Source: IOR16 sp963521065 (GTDB lineage: Bacteria > Bacillota > Clostridia > Peptostreptococcales > Anaerovoracaceae). Taken from it: a DNA stretch of 44,712 bases. The notes beneath the pieces were generated by a model, which was given only the letters and a program-made list of their open reading frames with translations, was not told where the DNA came from and did no database searches. Shown piece after piece: positions 15,255 through 22,783 of the stretch; the stretch's first letter is position 1, and each line of letters begins with the position of its first letter. The position numbers were made by a program, and so were the translations under genes. The stretch spans positions 1 through 44,712 of the forward strand of contig CAUQTI010000025.1 in the NCBI GenBank assembly GCA_963521065.1. The letters are read 5' to 3'.

Positions 15255-16330
15255 TGCGCTCCCTCCTGTCCCAAATCCTCCTCTTCAGGCATCTTATGCA
15301 TAATGTGTATATCTTCCGGGACAACGGACATACCGATACTAGTTCCGATTTCATATTTTTGTGTCGTATGAATCATAAAGGAAAGCTGCTCGTTTTTTGC
15401 AATGATTTCCCAATGAACACCTTTAAAAATAATTGAATCGACAACCGCACTGAACTGGCCCTGCGATGGAGCGGTAATCTTCCAGTCCTCAGGACGAATA
15501 ACGACATCCACGGATTCTTTTTCGGCAAAACCGAAATCGACACACTCTAAGGTTTTACCGGCGAATTCTACGAGGTAATCCTTATGCATGATTCCGTCTA
15601 AGATGTTGCTTTCACCGATAAAATCAGCGACGAAAGCGTTAGCCGGTTCATTGTAAATATCAGTCGGCGATCCGATTTGGAGAATGTTGCCGTCTTTCAT
15701 AACAATAACACGGTCTGACATGGTGAGTGCTTCTTCTTGGTCGTGTGTAACATAGATGAACGTAATGTTCAGGCGCTGCTGGATTCGTTTCAGTTCAATT
15801 TGCATATCCTTACGCAATTTTAAGTCCAGTGCACCGAGAGGCTCGTCCAAAAGCAAAACGCGAGGATGATTCACAAGCGCTCTTGCAATGGCAACACGCT
15901 GCTGCTGGCCGCCGGAGAGCTGTGTAACATTACGAAGCTCGTATCCTTTCAGGTTGACCAAAGCAAGCATTTCCTTTACAAGCGCTTTCCGTTCGCTTTC
16001 CGAAAGCTTTTTACTGATTTTTAGACCGAATTCGATGTTTTCGTAGACATTCAGATGAGGAAACAAGGCATATCTTTGAAATACAGTATTGACGTGCCTT
16101 TTATAAGGTGGTACGCCGTTAAGTCTTGTTCCATCAAAAAAAACGTCACCCTGATCTGGATCAATAAACCCTCCGATAATACGAAGCGTGGTTGTTTTTC
16201 CACACCCGGAAGGTCCCAGCAGTGTAACGAATTCCTTATCGTTGATGTCGAGGTTGATTCCATTGAGAATCTTTTCACCATCGAATTCTACAGAAATGTT
16301 TTGTAGACTAATTAGAGTATTATTGTGCAT
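15251..16330 (-). CDS. potA: Spermidine/putrescine ABC transporter ATP-binding protein PotA
   Basis: This cytoplasmic ATPase of about 359 residues energises polyamine import. Walker A (GPSGCGKTT), the signature LSGGQQQR, Walker B (VLLLDEPLGALD) and the switch histidine (YVTHDQEEA) are all present. It is followed by the C-terminal TOBE-like regulatory domain ('DVVIRPEDWKI'). An ATG at 16339 touches the GGGGG ribosome site, whereas the ATG at 16330 lies nine bases behind it, so I choose 16330. The leader of about 170 bases is structured and carries a possible nine-codon leader peptide ending one base before this ATG. Confidence 0.94.
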   Translation of the reverse strand: MHNNTLISLQNISVEFDGEKILNGINLDINDKEFVTLLGPSGCGKTTTLRIIGGFIDPDQGDVFFDGTRLNGVPPYKRHVNTVFQRYALFPHLNVYENIEFGLKISKKLSESERKALVKEMLALVNLKGYELRNVTQLSGGQQQRVAIARALVNHPRVLLLDEPLGALDLKLRKDMQIELKRIQQRLNITFIYVTHDQEEALTMSDRVIVMKDGNILQIGSPTDIYNEPANAFVADFIGESNILDGIMHKDYLVEFAGKTLECVDFGFAEKESVDVVIRPEDWKITAPSQGQFSAVVDSIIFKGVHWEIIAKNEQLSFMIHTTQKYEIGTSIGMSVVPEDIHIMHKMPEEEDLGQEGAQ

Positions 16331-16505
16331 TTTATGCATCCCCCTTTGCGGATTTAGTCATGCAGGACACTACCTCCTGCGTGGCCCCAGTTGCTTTTGA
16401 TATCACTCCCCCGCAAAAGGTTTTTGACCGTACCTACGGGTTTTCTATGGTACGGATTAAGGTGATACATACGCAGCTGTTAGTTGGCTAGATGCTAGTT
16501 AAAGC
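16331..16505 (-). promoter_or_regulatory. Structured leader of the pot operon (unassigned cis-regulatory RNA candidate)
   Basis: On the minus strand the leader can form a CCGTACC/GGTACGG hairpin with a 14-base loop. A closing helix TTTGCGG/CCGCAAA encloses a GCAGGA/TCCTGC hairpin that buries an AGGAGG ribosome site. That site would serve a nine-codon frame, MTKSAKGDA, stopping one base before the potA ATG. The layout suggests translational control, perhaps by polyamine, but I do not recognise a known riboswitch class. Confidence 0.45.
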
Positions 16506-16512
16506 AAGGTAA

Positions 16513-16541
16513 AATATATCGGGAAACGCGAAAAATGTCAA
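16513..16541 (-). promoter_or_regulatory. Promoter of the potABCD-alkD operon
   Basis: On the minus strand TTGACA (16541-16536) and TATATT (16518-16513) are separated by 17 bases. Transcription should start near 16505. Confidence 0.8.
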
Positions 16542-16562
16542 GAGGTTTTGGAAAATAAAAAA

Positions 16563-16605
16563 AAAGAGGCAGAAAATCCAATTTAAGCCGGATTTTCTGC
16601 GCCTC
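16563..16605 (-). terminator. Terminator after the 152-residue hypothetical gene
   Basis: GAGGCGCAGAAAATCC pairs with GGATTTTCTGCCTC (minus strand reading, small bulge), followed by nine or more T on the minus strand. It insulates the upstream gene pair from the pot promoter. Confidence 0.85.
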
Positions 16606-16607
16606 AA

Positions 16608-17066
16608 TCATAGCTCTTTTGCAGTGCGGCGAACGGCATCCATTGTGCCGGTCAGTTTGTCGAGCTGTGCGTCAAGCTCCTTCAAATCTTCTCCGTCTAC
16701 GTTGTGGTTTAGGAACAATTCTTCCATGCGGTCTGTAATGGTACAGACCCTCTCGGTAACAGAGAGGAAGGTCGGAAAATTGCTGCTGCGTGTTGCATTT
16801 TGAAATTTCTTTATGTCTTTTGTAATAAAATCGACAATTTCTCTTTCATCTGCAAACTTACCTTGTGGAATCGGATACGGCTTCACACGCTGCAGATAGT
16901 ATTTTTCTTTATGTGTGATATTGTAAATATAAGAGATGGTTAAGGTATCCGTCAGCTTAAATTCGACAAAATACATGACACTGCTGATTTCCTTGACTTT
17001 TGTAGCACCGAGTTGTCTCAGGCTCACTTCAATCAAATCGCCTTCAATTGTATTTTTGTTCATCAT
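16608..17066 (-). CDS. Hypothetical protein (152 residues)
   Basis: I do not recognise this protein. It is soluble, with an N-terminal alpha/beta part ('IEVSLRQLGATKVKEISSVMYFVEFKL...SYIYNITHKEKYYLQRVKPYPIP') and a charged C-terminal half that looks helical ('DGEDLKELDAQLDKLTGTMDAVRRTAKEL'). There are no membrane segments or metal motifs, and one cysteine near residue 107. GGGAG lies four bases before the first of two adjacent ATGs. It starts 36 bases after the ArsB/NhaD-like permease on the same strand and is followed by a strong terminator, so the two probably form one operon. Confidence 0.7.
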   Translation of the reverse strand: MMNKNTIEGDLIEVSLRQLGATKVKEISSVMYFVEFKLTDTLTISYIYNITHKEKYYLQRVKPYPIPQGKFADEREIVDFITKDIKKFQNATRSSNFPTFLSVTERVCTITDRMEELFLNHNVDGEDLKELDAQLDKLTGTMDAVRRTAKEL

Positions 17067-17102
17067 TTCACTCCCTTTCCGGATGATAACAGAAACAGTT
17101 TA

Positions 17103-18371
17103 TTAAACAAAGCGAACTACCAAATAGATGGTAGCAAGAACCACAGAGAGAAGCATCATAGGATAGCCGATTTTTAGGTATTGAATAAAGGTGATCGGAT
17201 AGCCGTGCTTATTGCTGATACCGGATAATACGACATTCGCCGAAGCGCCGATCAGCGTGCCGTTGCCGCCGAGGCAGGCACCGAGTGAAATTGCCCACCA
17301 GAGTGGAGCCACGTTAAGACCACTCTGTTCCATCGTAAGTATCAGAGGAATCAAGGTAGCAACAAACGGTATATTGTCAAGGATGGACGATAAAATAGCA
17401 GAAATCCAAAGAATCACCAGCATGGTCATTGCCATATGGCCCTCGGTTACATCCATGAGAAGGTACGCAAGCTTATCAATGACGCCGACTTCTACCATGC
17501 CGCCAACGACAATAAATAATCCGGTGAAAAATACGATGGTAGACCATTCCACACCGGCAATGATTTCATCGACATCCTGTTTTCCAATAATCAGCATAAT
17601 GCAGGCTGCTGTGAGCGCAATAATACACGACTCTACGCCGAGCGTGCTGTGCATGATAAAACCGATTGCAACAAAAGCAGTAAGAATAATACTTTTGCGC
17701 ATTAAAGAGGGATCTTTTACGGACTTTCTCTCGTCTAACTCAAGAACCTCTATCATAGCGGATTCATCAACAACAAGTTTTTTTCCGTAAATAAAATAGA
17801 TGCAGAGAATGGTTACGGCTAAAATAACAATAATAACCGGACCTACATTGACAATAAAATCCATAAAGCTGAGATTTGCCGCGCTGCCAATCATAATGTT
17901 CGGTGGGTCACCGATTAAGGTTCCGGTACCGCCGATGTTGGAGGCCAGTATTTGCGTCAGCAAAAAAGGAACCGGATCGATTTTAAGCATTCGAGTAATG
18001 GCAATGGTCATGGGGCCGATTAAAAGGACTGTAGTTACATTATCTAAAAATGCGGATAACAAAGCTGTTAAAATCATAAAAAACATCATGATTTTCCAGG
18101 GGTTTCCTTTTGCCAGCTTCGCGGCCTTAATCGCAATATATTCAAAGATACCAGAGTTTTTGACTACGGCGACAAAGAGCATCATACCAATTAGTACGCC
18201 GATGGTATTGAAGTCAATATAGGAAATAGAAGATTCCACAGTTAATACCCTTAGCAGGATTAAAAGAACGGCGCCCGTGACAGCGGCGACTGCACGATGC
18301 ACTTTTTCCGACATGATTGCAACAATTACCACAATAAATATAATGATTGCAACGAGCTGTTGTGTACTCAT
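17103..18371 (-). CDS. ArsB/NhaD/SLC13-type ion permease
   Basis: This integral membrane protein of about 422 residues and roughly eleven membrane segments belongs to the ion transporter superfamily that includes ArsB, NhaD and citrate carriers. Two internal repeats carry the matching motifs 'ILASNIGGTGTLIGDPPNIMIG' and 'SLGACLGGNGTLIGASANVVLSG', and 'SAFLDNVTTVLL' mirrors 'SSILDNIPFVATL'. Na+/H+ exchange, arsenite export or anion transport are all possible, and no ars genes are adjacent. The frame is open to 18440, but the GGAGG nine bases before the ATG at 18371 fixes the start. Confidence 0.88.
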   Translation of the reverse strand: MSTQQLVAIIIFIVVIVAIMSEKVHRAVAAVTGAVLLILLRVLTVESSISYIDFNTIGVLIGMMLFVAVVKNSGIFEYIAIKAAKLAKGNPWKIMMFFMILTALLSAFLDNVTTVLLIGPMTIAITRMLKIDPVPFLLTQILASNIGGTGTLIGDPPNIMIGSAANLSFMDFIVNVGPVIIVILAVTILCIYFIYGKKLVVDESAMIEVLELDERKSVKDPSLMRKSIILTAFVAIGFIMHSTLGVESCIIALTAACIMLIIGKQDVDEIIAGVEWSTIVFFTGLFIVVGGMVEVGVIDKLAYLLMDVTEGHMAMTMLVILWISAILSSILDNIPFVATLIPLILTMEQSGLNVAPLWWAISLGACLGGNGTLIGASANVVLSGISNKHGYPITFIQYLKIGYPMMLLSVVLATIYLVVRFV

Positions 18372-18442
18372 TTTATAATACCTCCAAGTTGATTTTTCCG
18401 ACTCAATACACTTAAGATAGACAAATCGGATTAGACTCATAC

Positions 18443-18471
18443 ATCATAGCCCTTTCTTTTGGAAAGTGCAA
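18443..18471 (-). promoter_or_regulatory. Promoter of the ArsB/NhaD-like operon
   Basis: On the minus strand TTGCAC (18471-18466) and TATGAT (18448-18443) have a 17-base spacer, about 70 bases before the permease start codon. Confidence 0.6.
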
Positions 18472-18525
18472 TAGAGAAAGAAGCCTTTCAATAACAAAGC
18501 AATGATAAAAAACAACAAGGAAATA

Positions 18526-18563
18526 TAAAAAATAACTTTTTCAAAACAAAGCAGAAAAAGTTA
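18526..18563 (-). terminator. Terminator after the XRE regulator gene
   Basis: On the minus strand TAACTTTTTC pairs with GAAAAAGTTA around an 11-base loop and is followed by a run of T. It lies about 30 bases behind the regulator's stop. Confidence 0.8.
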
Positions 18564-18590
18564 CTTGAAAGCTGGAAAATTTAGAATGTT

Positions 18591-18944
18591 CTATTTATTC
18601 TTTGAGGCATCCGGTTGGCGTTCGGAAAGCAAAACAGCAGTTTTATAAATATGCTCTTGCTCCTCAACGGTCATATTTTGTAAATAGGATAAGGTTTTCG
18701 TAATGAGATAATTTTCAGTCGGGCAGGAAACTTCATTTTCAGAAAAAAATTCCGCAGGAGTCAGGCATAGTGCATTTAAAATTCTCTCCAGGCTGCCAAT
18801 TGTAAAGTTTCGCTCGCCTCGTTCAATTTTGCCTAGATGGGACGGATTTAATCCAGCCTTGTGAGACAGTTCTTCAATGCTGTAACCTAAGGCAGTACGA
18901 AACTCCCGTATTTTAGTACCGATTTGTATTTGTAAATTATTCAT
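18591..18944 (-). CDS. XRE family helix-turn-helix regulator
   Basis: This 117-residue DNA-binding protein has a Cro/C1-type helix-turn-helix at about residues 10-65: 'IREFRTALGYSIEELSHKAGLNPSHLGKIERGERNFTIGSLERILNAL'. A short helical C-terminus without a recognisable ligand domain follows. GGAG lies nine bases before the ATG. Its promoter faces that of the 161-residue gene across about 200 bases, so it may control that gene, itself, or the permease downstream; none of this is shown by sequence. Confidence 0.9.
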   Translation of the reverse strand: MNNLQIQIGTKIREFRTALGYSIEELSHKAGLNPSHLGKIERGERNFTIGSLERILNALCLTPAEFFSENEVSCPTENYLITKTLSYLQNMTVEEQEHIYKTAVLLSERQPDASKNK

Positions 18945-18976
18945 GAGATAGCTCCTAACCTCCTGTACTATTTCTT

Positions 18977-19005
18977 ATCATAACCCTTTTTATTTCTTGC
19001 AACAA
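18977..19005 (-). promoter_or_regulatory. Promoter of the XRE regulator gene
   Basis: On the minus strand TTGTTG (19005-19000) and TATGAT (18982-18977) have a 17-base spacer. Confidence 0.55.
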
Positions 19006-19041
19006 AGTTGTGAAAGGAACAATAAATAGTCCTTAAAAGTA

Positions 19042-19070
19042 TTGACATGATGATGTACTGGCAATACACT
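19042..19070 (+). promoter_or_regulatory. Promoter of the 161-residue hypothetical gene
   Basis: TTGACA at 19042-19047 and TACACT at 19065-19070 have a 17-base spacer. The promoter is divergent from that of the XRE gene and about 40 bases away from it. Confidence 0.6.
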
Positions 19071-19140
19071 AAAGAGGTAGAGCGATAGGGAGCAAGCAAT
19101 TCAAGTAAAATACTAGAAATGAAAAAGTGAGGGACTTATC

Positions 19141-19626
19141 ATGAAATTACAGGGAAACTGGAAAGGTGTCACCTATTTCGAGCGGATTCACAATTATATT
19201 CCGGATACTCCTTTTATCTTGTGCATTGAAGAGGTAGAGGAAGATGGAACTGTAAGCGGAAGCATTACAGAAATTCTCTTGGATGAGAGCGGAGCAAAAC
19301 GGATTCAAGAATATACAAGAAGAACGGTTCCCGTAAGCGGGCACTTTGCAAAGGAATCGGGAGAGCTAGATTTGAGAGAGCTGATTAAAGAAGGGGATAC
19401 AAGAGAACGTATTGCGGAGGGGAATTTGCGGATTTGCGCAGTGATTGACTTTATAAAAGAAGAGATTAAGGGGAAATTGTATGATCTGCGGTGGGACGAC
19501 TGCATACAGATTCTGGAGTTGAAAAAATGCTGTGTTACACCGGAACAGGAAGGAATCTGGCTAGACTTAAAAGCGTCGCCATTGATTGATGCGATTGCAG
19601 AGAAGATAGGCAACCACACCGATTAG
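19141..19626 (+). CDS. Hypothetical protein (161 residues)
   Basis: I do not recognise this soluble acidic protein. It looks rich in beta strand in the first half ('LQGNWKGVTYFERIHNYIP', 'FILCIEEVEEDGTVSGSITEILL', 'VPVSGHFAKESGELDLREL') and resembles a small barrel or lipocalin-like fold, but that is only an impression. Two adjacent cysteines occur near residue 130. A promoter and a weak GAGGG ribosome site precede it. Its last 60 bases overlap the 3' end of the convergent Gx-type gene, and no terminator follows until 20105. Confidence 0.65.
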   Translation: MKLQGNWKGVTYFERIHNYIPDTPFILCIEEVEEDGTVSGSITEILLDESGAKRIQEYTRRTVPVSGHFAKESGELDLRELIKEGDTRERIAEGNLRICAVIDFIKEEIKGKLYDLRWDDCIQILELKKCCVTPEQEGIWLDLKASPLIDAIAEKIGNHTD

Positions 19627-20085
19627 AATACCGGTAGCCATACCGGAAAAAAGAAGAACCGGAAAATAATAAAAGATTTTTGTGCTTTCAATCAGTAAGG
19701 CAGCGATTACAATTTGGCCTAGATTATGTGCAACACCGCCAGCCATGCTGACACCCAGTATACTAAAGCGTTCCGTTTTCTTTAGCAGCATCATCGTGAG
19801 AAAGCTGGTCAAAGCTCCAGCAAAGGAATAGACAACGGCAAACATATTTCCGAACAAGAGTCCTGAAAGCAGCACGCGAAGCACGTTGATTAAAAATGCC
19901 TGAGATGTTCCAAGCGTATAAAGTGCGACCAAAATCACTACATTGGCAAGGCCTAATTTAATTCCGGTATTTCCGAAAGAGAAGGGAATCAAAAATTCAA
20001 TGTAGGAGAAAATAAGTGCAAGGGATGTAAGCGCTGCACTGCTTGATATTTTCTTTATTTTTAAAGAAATCGGGTTCTTTGACAT
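19567..20085 (-). CDS. Gx transporter family membrane protein (heptaprenyl diphosphate synthase component I-like)
   Basis: This protein of about 172 residues has five or six membrane segments and matches the family annotated as Gx transporter or Hpre_diP_synt_I: 'ALTSLALIFSYIEFLIPF', 'GIKLGLANVVILVALY', 'LRVLLSGLLFGN' and 'GGVAHNLGQIVIA'. Members are usually encoded beside NusG domain II and ApbE proteins, as here, and are thought to be ECF-like membrane transport components for flavin or prenyl-related substrates; the substrate is unproven. The ATG at 20085 with GAGGTC before it is preferred over 20109. The 3' end overlaps the convergent hypothetical gene by 60 bases. Confidence 0.82.
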   Translation of the reverse strand: MSKNPISLKIKKISSSAALTSLALIFSYIEFLIPFSFGNTGIKLGLANVVILVALYTLGTSQAFLINVLRVLLSGLLFGNMFAVVYSFAGALTSFLTMMLLKKTERFSILGVSMAGGVAHNLGQIVIAALLIESTKIFYYFPVLLFSGMATGILIGVVAYLLCNRINQWRRF

Positions 20086-20104
20086 AATGACCTCGGTAAG
20101 ATAA

Positions 20105-20127
20105 GGCACCCTAGGGTGTCTTTTTTG
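20105..20127 (+). terminator. + strand terminator upstream of the Gx gene
   Basis: GGCACCC-TAG-GGTGTC is followed by six T on the + strand. No + strand gene ends nearby except the hypothetical gene at 19626, so its transcript would have to cross the whole Gx gene in antisense to reach this site. Confidence 0.7.
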
Positions 20128-20185
20128 TGATATACGTTTGGTTAAGCAGAAGGCTGTTTCTTATTTTGAATTGCCAGGGCCTATT

Positions 20186-20551
20186 TTAATAAGAAACGGA
20201 ATCTGCTGCTGTTTTGTTTTCACCATCAATGGTGACCATGACTTGATTGGGCAGACATACGATGCTTTGGTTTGCGCGCTCAATGTTTCCTTGCTCAACG
20301 CAAACTTGATTTTTACAGTCTGATTCAATCATCCTGACTTTCTGGTTAGAGATGCGAATTTTATTGATATGGCCGTTTTTTTTAATACTTATATCTTGAT
20401 TTTGCGATAAATCATAGGTACCATAGAGTTCGGAGCCTACCGTTACTCTGACATATTTTGGAGAAATGTCACTTTGTGCCACTAAAAAAGACAGGCAAAG
20501 GCCTAGAAGTACAAATGTGATTCCTAATAGGATATCGGCTTTTTTTATCAT
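20186..20551 (-). CDS. NusG domain II-containing protein
   Basis: This 121-residue protein has one N-terminal membrane segment ('ILLGITFVLLGLCLSFLVA') and an extracytoplasmic beta-rich domain of the NusG_II type ('VTVGSELYGTYDLSQNQDISIKKNG', ending in 'CVEQGNIERANQSIVCLPNQVMVTI'). Two cysteines (about residues 83 and 98) flank the conserved 'GNI' segment. The family is typical of Clostridia and commonly sits next to Gx-type, ApbE and Rnf-related genes, suggesting a role in extracytoplasmic flavoprotein or redox assembly, though no function has been shown to my knowledge. It is upstream of the Gx gene on the same strand and divergent from apbE. Confidence 0.85.
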   Translation of the reverse strand: MIKKADILLGITFVLLGLCLSFLVAQSDISPKYVRVTVGSELYGTYDLSQNQDISIKKNGHINKIRISNQKVRMIESDCKNQVCVEQGNIERANQSIVCLPNQVMVTIDGENKTAADSVSY

Positions 20552-20593
20552 GTTATACCACCTGACGATTTATCAAAAGAATGCGAGGAACTT

Positions 20594-21610
20594 ATGAAAA
20601 AAATACAACGCGGGCTTTTCGGATGTGTGCTTATCCTGCTTTTTATTGTAACACAAACTGGCTGCGCAGGGAAAGCACCTGTTTCGCAGACTGATTTTTT
20701 GCTGAATACAGTATGCACGATTACGATCTATGAAGGCGGCGATGAAGAACTTATCAGAGAAGCCTTTGCGCTTTGCAGAGAGTATGAAAATAAACTGAGC
20801 CGCACGATTCCCACAAGTGACATTGGGAGGATCAATGCAGCACAGGGAAGCTCTGTTTCCGTTGATAAAGAGACTGCGGAAGTGATTCGAAAGGCAATCG
20901 AATATGGAGAACTGTCCGAAGGATTATTTGATATTACCGTAGGAGAATTATCAGAGCTTTGGAATTTTAGCGGAGACAACCCTTCGGTACCGGATGAGGG
21001 GCTGCTGAAGGAGGCGGTGACACACATTGGCTATCCGAAGATTCGCATCATGCAAGACGAAAATACAGCGGAAGTTCAATTGGAGGATGCGCAGGCGAAG
21101 TTGGATCTAGGGGGTATTGCAAAAGGGTATATTGCAGATCGGGCCGCAGAGTTTCTTGAAGAAAAAGGTGTAACCAGCGCAACGATTAATCTGGGAGGAA
21201 ATGTGGTATGTATCGGAGAAAAGGCAGAGGGAACGCCGTTTAGAATCGGCATTGAAAAGCCGTTTGGAAAAGAAAGTCAAGGGCAGAAAGAGATTTTGGG
21301 ACTGGTACCTTTAAAAGGGAAGTCCATTGTAACGTCGGGGACATATGAGCGAAAATTTACGGAGAACGGAACGCTGTATTACCACATATTAGATCCGAAG
21401 ACGGGTTATCCAAGAGAGACTGATTTAGATGGAGTGAGCATTATCGGGCCGCAGTCGGCAGACTGCGACGGGCTGTCAACTACCTGTTTGATGCTTGGAT
21501 TTGAAAAAGGAAAGGCACTGATCGACTCTATGAACGATTATGAAGCGATTTTTGTCAAAAAGGATGGAAGTGTCGTGACAACAGCTGGGGTTTCTCTAAT
21601 CGAAGAATAG
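20594..21610 (+). CDS. apbE: FAD:protein FMN transferase ApbE (lipoprotein)
   Basis: This 338-residue extracytoplasmic enzyme transfers FMN from FAD to a threonine in the (D/S)GA(T/S)GAT motif of membrane redox proteins. The N-terminus is a lipoprotein-type signal ending at a cysteine (TQTGC). Family motifs are 'LLNTVCTITIY', 'KLDLGGIAKGYIAD', 'ATINLGGNV', 'SIVTSGTYERKF' and 'YYHILDPKTGYP'. The obvious substrates are RnfG and RnfD, encoded about 11 kb away, both of which carry the acceptor motif. It is divergent from the NusG-II gene across only 42 bases. GAGG precedes the ATG. Confidence 0.95.
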   Translation: MKKIQRGLFGCVLILLFIVTQTGCAGKAPVSQTDFLLNTVCTITIYEGGDEELIREAFALCREYENKLSRTIPTSDIGRINAAQGSSVSVDKETAEVIRKAIEYGELSEGLFDITVGELSELWNFSGDNPSVPDEGLLKEAVTHIGYPKIRIMQDENTAEVQLEDAQAKLDLGGIAKGYIADRAAEFLEEKGVTSATINLGGNVVCIGEKAEGTPFRIGIEKPFGKESQGQKEILGLVPLKGKSIVTSGTYERKFTENGTLYYHILDPKTGYPRETDLDGVSIIGPQSADCDGLSTTCLMLGFEKGKALIDSMNDYEAIFVKKDGSVVTTAGVSLIEE

Positions 21611-21666
21611 GGCTCTCGAAAGGCATTGTGGAAAAGAGTGTGCTTCTTAAAAAGTATGCCTGGAAA

Positions 21667-21695
21667 TTGACAAATGGGCATATGTTCAATATAAT
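21667..21695 (+). promoter_or_regulatory. Consensus promoter of the Mrp gene
   Basis: TTGACA at 21667-21672 and TATAAT at 21690-21695 with a 17-base spacer form a perfect sigma-A promoter, which separates this gene from apbE. Confidence 0.85.
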
Positions 21696-21745
21696 AAATC
21701 TAAGATATTCAATGCTAAAAGGCATGAAAGATATGGAGGGGAAAA

Positions 21746-22579
21746 ATGAGTCAAGTGAGTGAAGACTGCGGGCACGATTGTGGGAGCTGCGGCGAAAGCT
21801 GCGGTGAAAGAGATCCGAAGAGCTTTCAGGAAAAGCCGCATGAAAAAAGCAGAATTAAAAGGGTAATCGGTATCGTAAGCGGAAAAGGCGGCGTCGGAAA
21901 ATCCTCAGTAACCGGGATGCTGGCGGTATTGATGAGCCGTCAGGGACATCGCGTAGGTATTTTGGATGCAGACATTACGGGACCTTCAATTCCTAAGATG
22001 TTTGGGGTTAAGGAAAAAGCGACCGGGACAGAAGGCGGAATTTTTCCGGCACAGACAAAGACTGGCATTCAAATTATGTCCGCCAACCTACTGCTTGAAG
22101 ATGACACCGATCCTGTAATCTGGAGGGGGCCGGTCATTGCCGGAACCGTAAAGCAATTCTGGAAAGAAGTGATATGGGAGGACATTGACTATCTATTTGT
22201 AGACATGCCGCCGGGTACAGGTGACGTACCGCTTACCGTATTTCAATCTCTTCCGGTAGATGGAATTGTAGTTGTGGCATCTCCGCAGAATTTAGTATCC
22301 ATGATTGTGGCAAAAGCAGTGAATATGGCGAAGATGATGAATATTCCGATTCTCGGATTGGTAGAAAACATGAGCTATGTCAAATGTCCGCATTGCGATG
22401 AAAAAATCTCGGTCTTTGGAGAAAGTCATATCGATGAGACTGCACAGAAATATCAGCTGGAGGTACTGGCGAAGCTTGCGATGGATCCAGAACTTGCAAA
22501 AGCATGTGACAGTGGTACGATTGAATTTTTTAATACAGTAGAGCTGGATGAAGCTGTGAAAGCCTTGCTTTCGATCTAA
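21746..22579 (+). CDS. Mrp/NBP35 family iron-sulfur carrier ATPase
   Basis: This 277-residue cytoplasmic P-loop protein helps assemble or deliver [4Fe-4S] clusters. The deviant Walker A is GKGGVGKSS at 46-54, followed by 'ILDADITGPSIPKMFG', 'WRGPVIAGTVKQF', 'DYLFVDMPPGTGD' and the C-terminal CPHC cluster-binding pair. The N-terminus has an extra motif, C8-x3-C12-x2-C15-x3-C19, as in NBP35-like members common in anaerobes. GGAGGGG precedes the ATG and a terminator follows, so it is transcribed alone. The many Fe-S proteins of this window (RnfB, RnfC, PflA) are plausible clients. Confidence 0.93.
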   Translation: MSQVSEDCGHDCGSCGESCGERDPKSFQEKPHEKSRIKRVIGIVSGKGGVGKSSVTGMLAVLMSRQGHRVGILDADITGPSIPKMFGVKEKATGTEGGIFPAQTKTGIQIMSANLLLEDDTDPVIWRGPVIAGTVKQFWKEVIWEDIDYLFVDMPPGTGDVPLTVFQSLPVDGIVVVASPQNLVSMIVAKAVNMAKMMNIPILGLVENMSYVKCPHCDEKISVFGESHIDETAQKYQLEVLAKLAMDPELAKACDSGTIEFFNTVELDEAVKALLSI

Positions 22580-22594
22580 AACGAAAATGACAGA

Positions 22595-22633
22595 GAAGAA
22601 CTTTCTTAGATTTTTAGAAAGTTCTTTTTTTAT
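22595..22633 (+). terminator. Terminator after the Mrp gene
   Basis: AAGAACTTTCT pairs perfectly with AGAAAGTTCTT around a TAGATTTTT loop and is followed by a T-run. Confidence 0.9.
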
Positions 22634-22783
22634 TTTGGTGAAAAACGGTATATGTGTTTCATTCTAAGCAATTTTGTCAAAATTAAAATAAATATGATTA
22701 GGATGTTGAAAACATAAATGAAATGTGATAATGTTTGTTTATAATTAAACGTTTTTTATTTATGTTTTAATCAGGAGAAGACG

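Noticed and set aside
16331..16420. 24-codon GTG frame in the pot leader
   Set aside because: It reads in the same frame as the nine-codon leader peptide and has a GGGGGA before it, but its bases are also needed for the leader helices and no family is recognisable; I only note the shorter ATG frame as a possibility.
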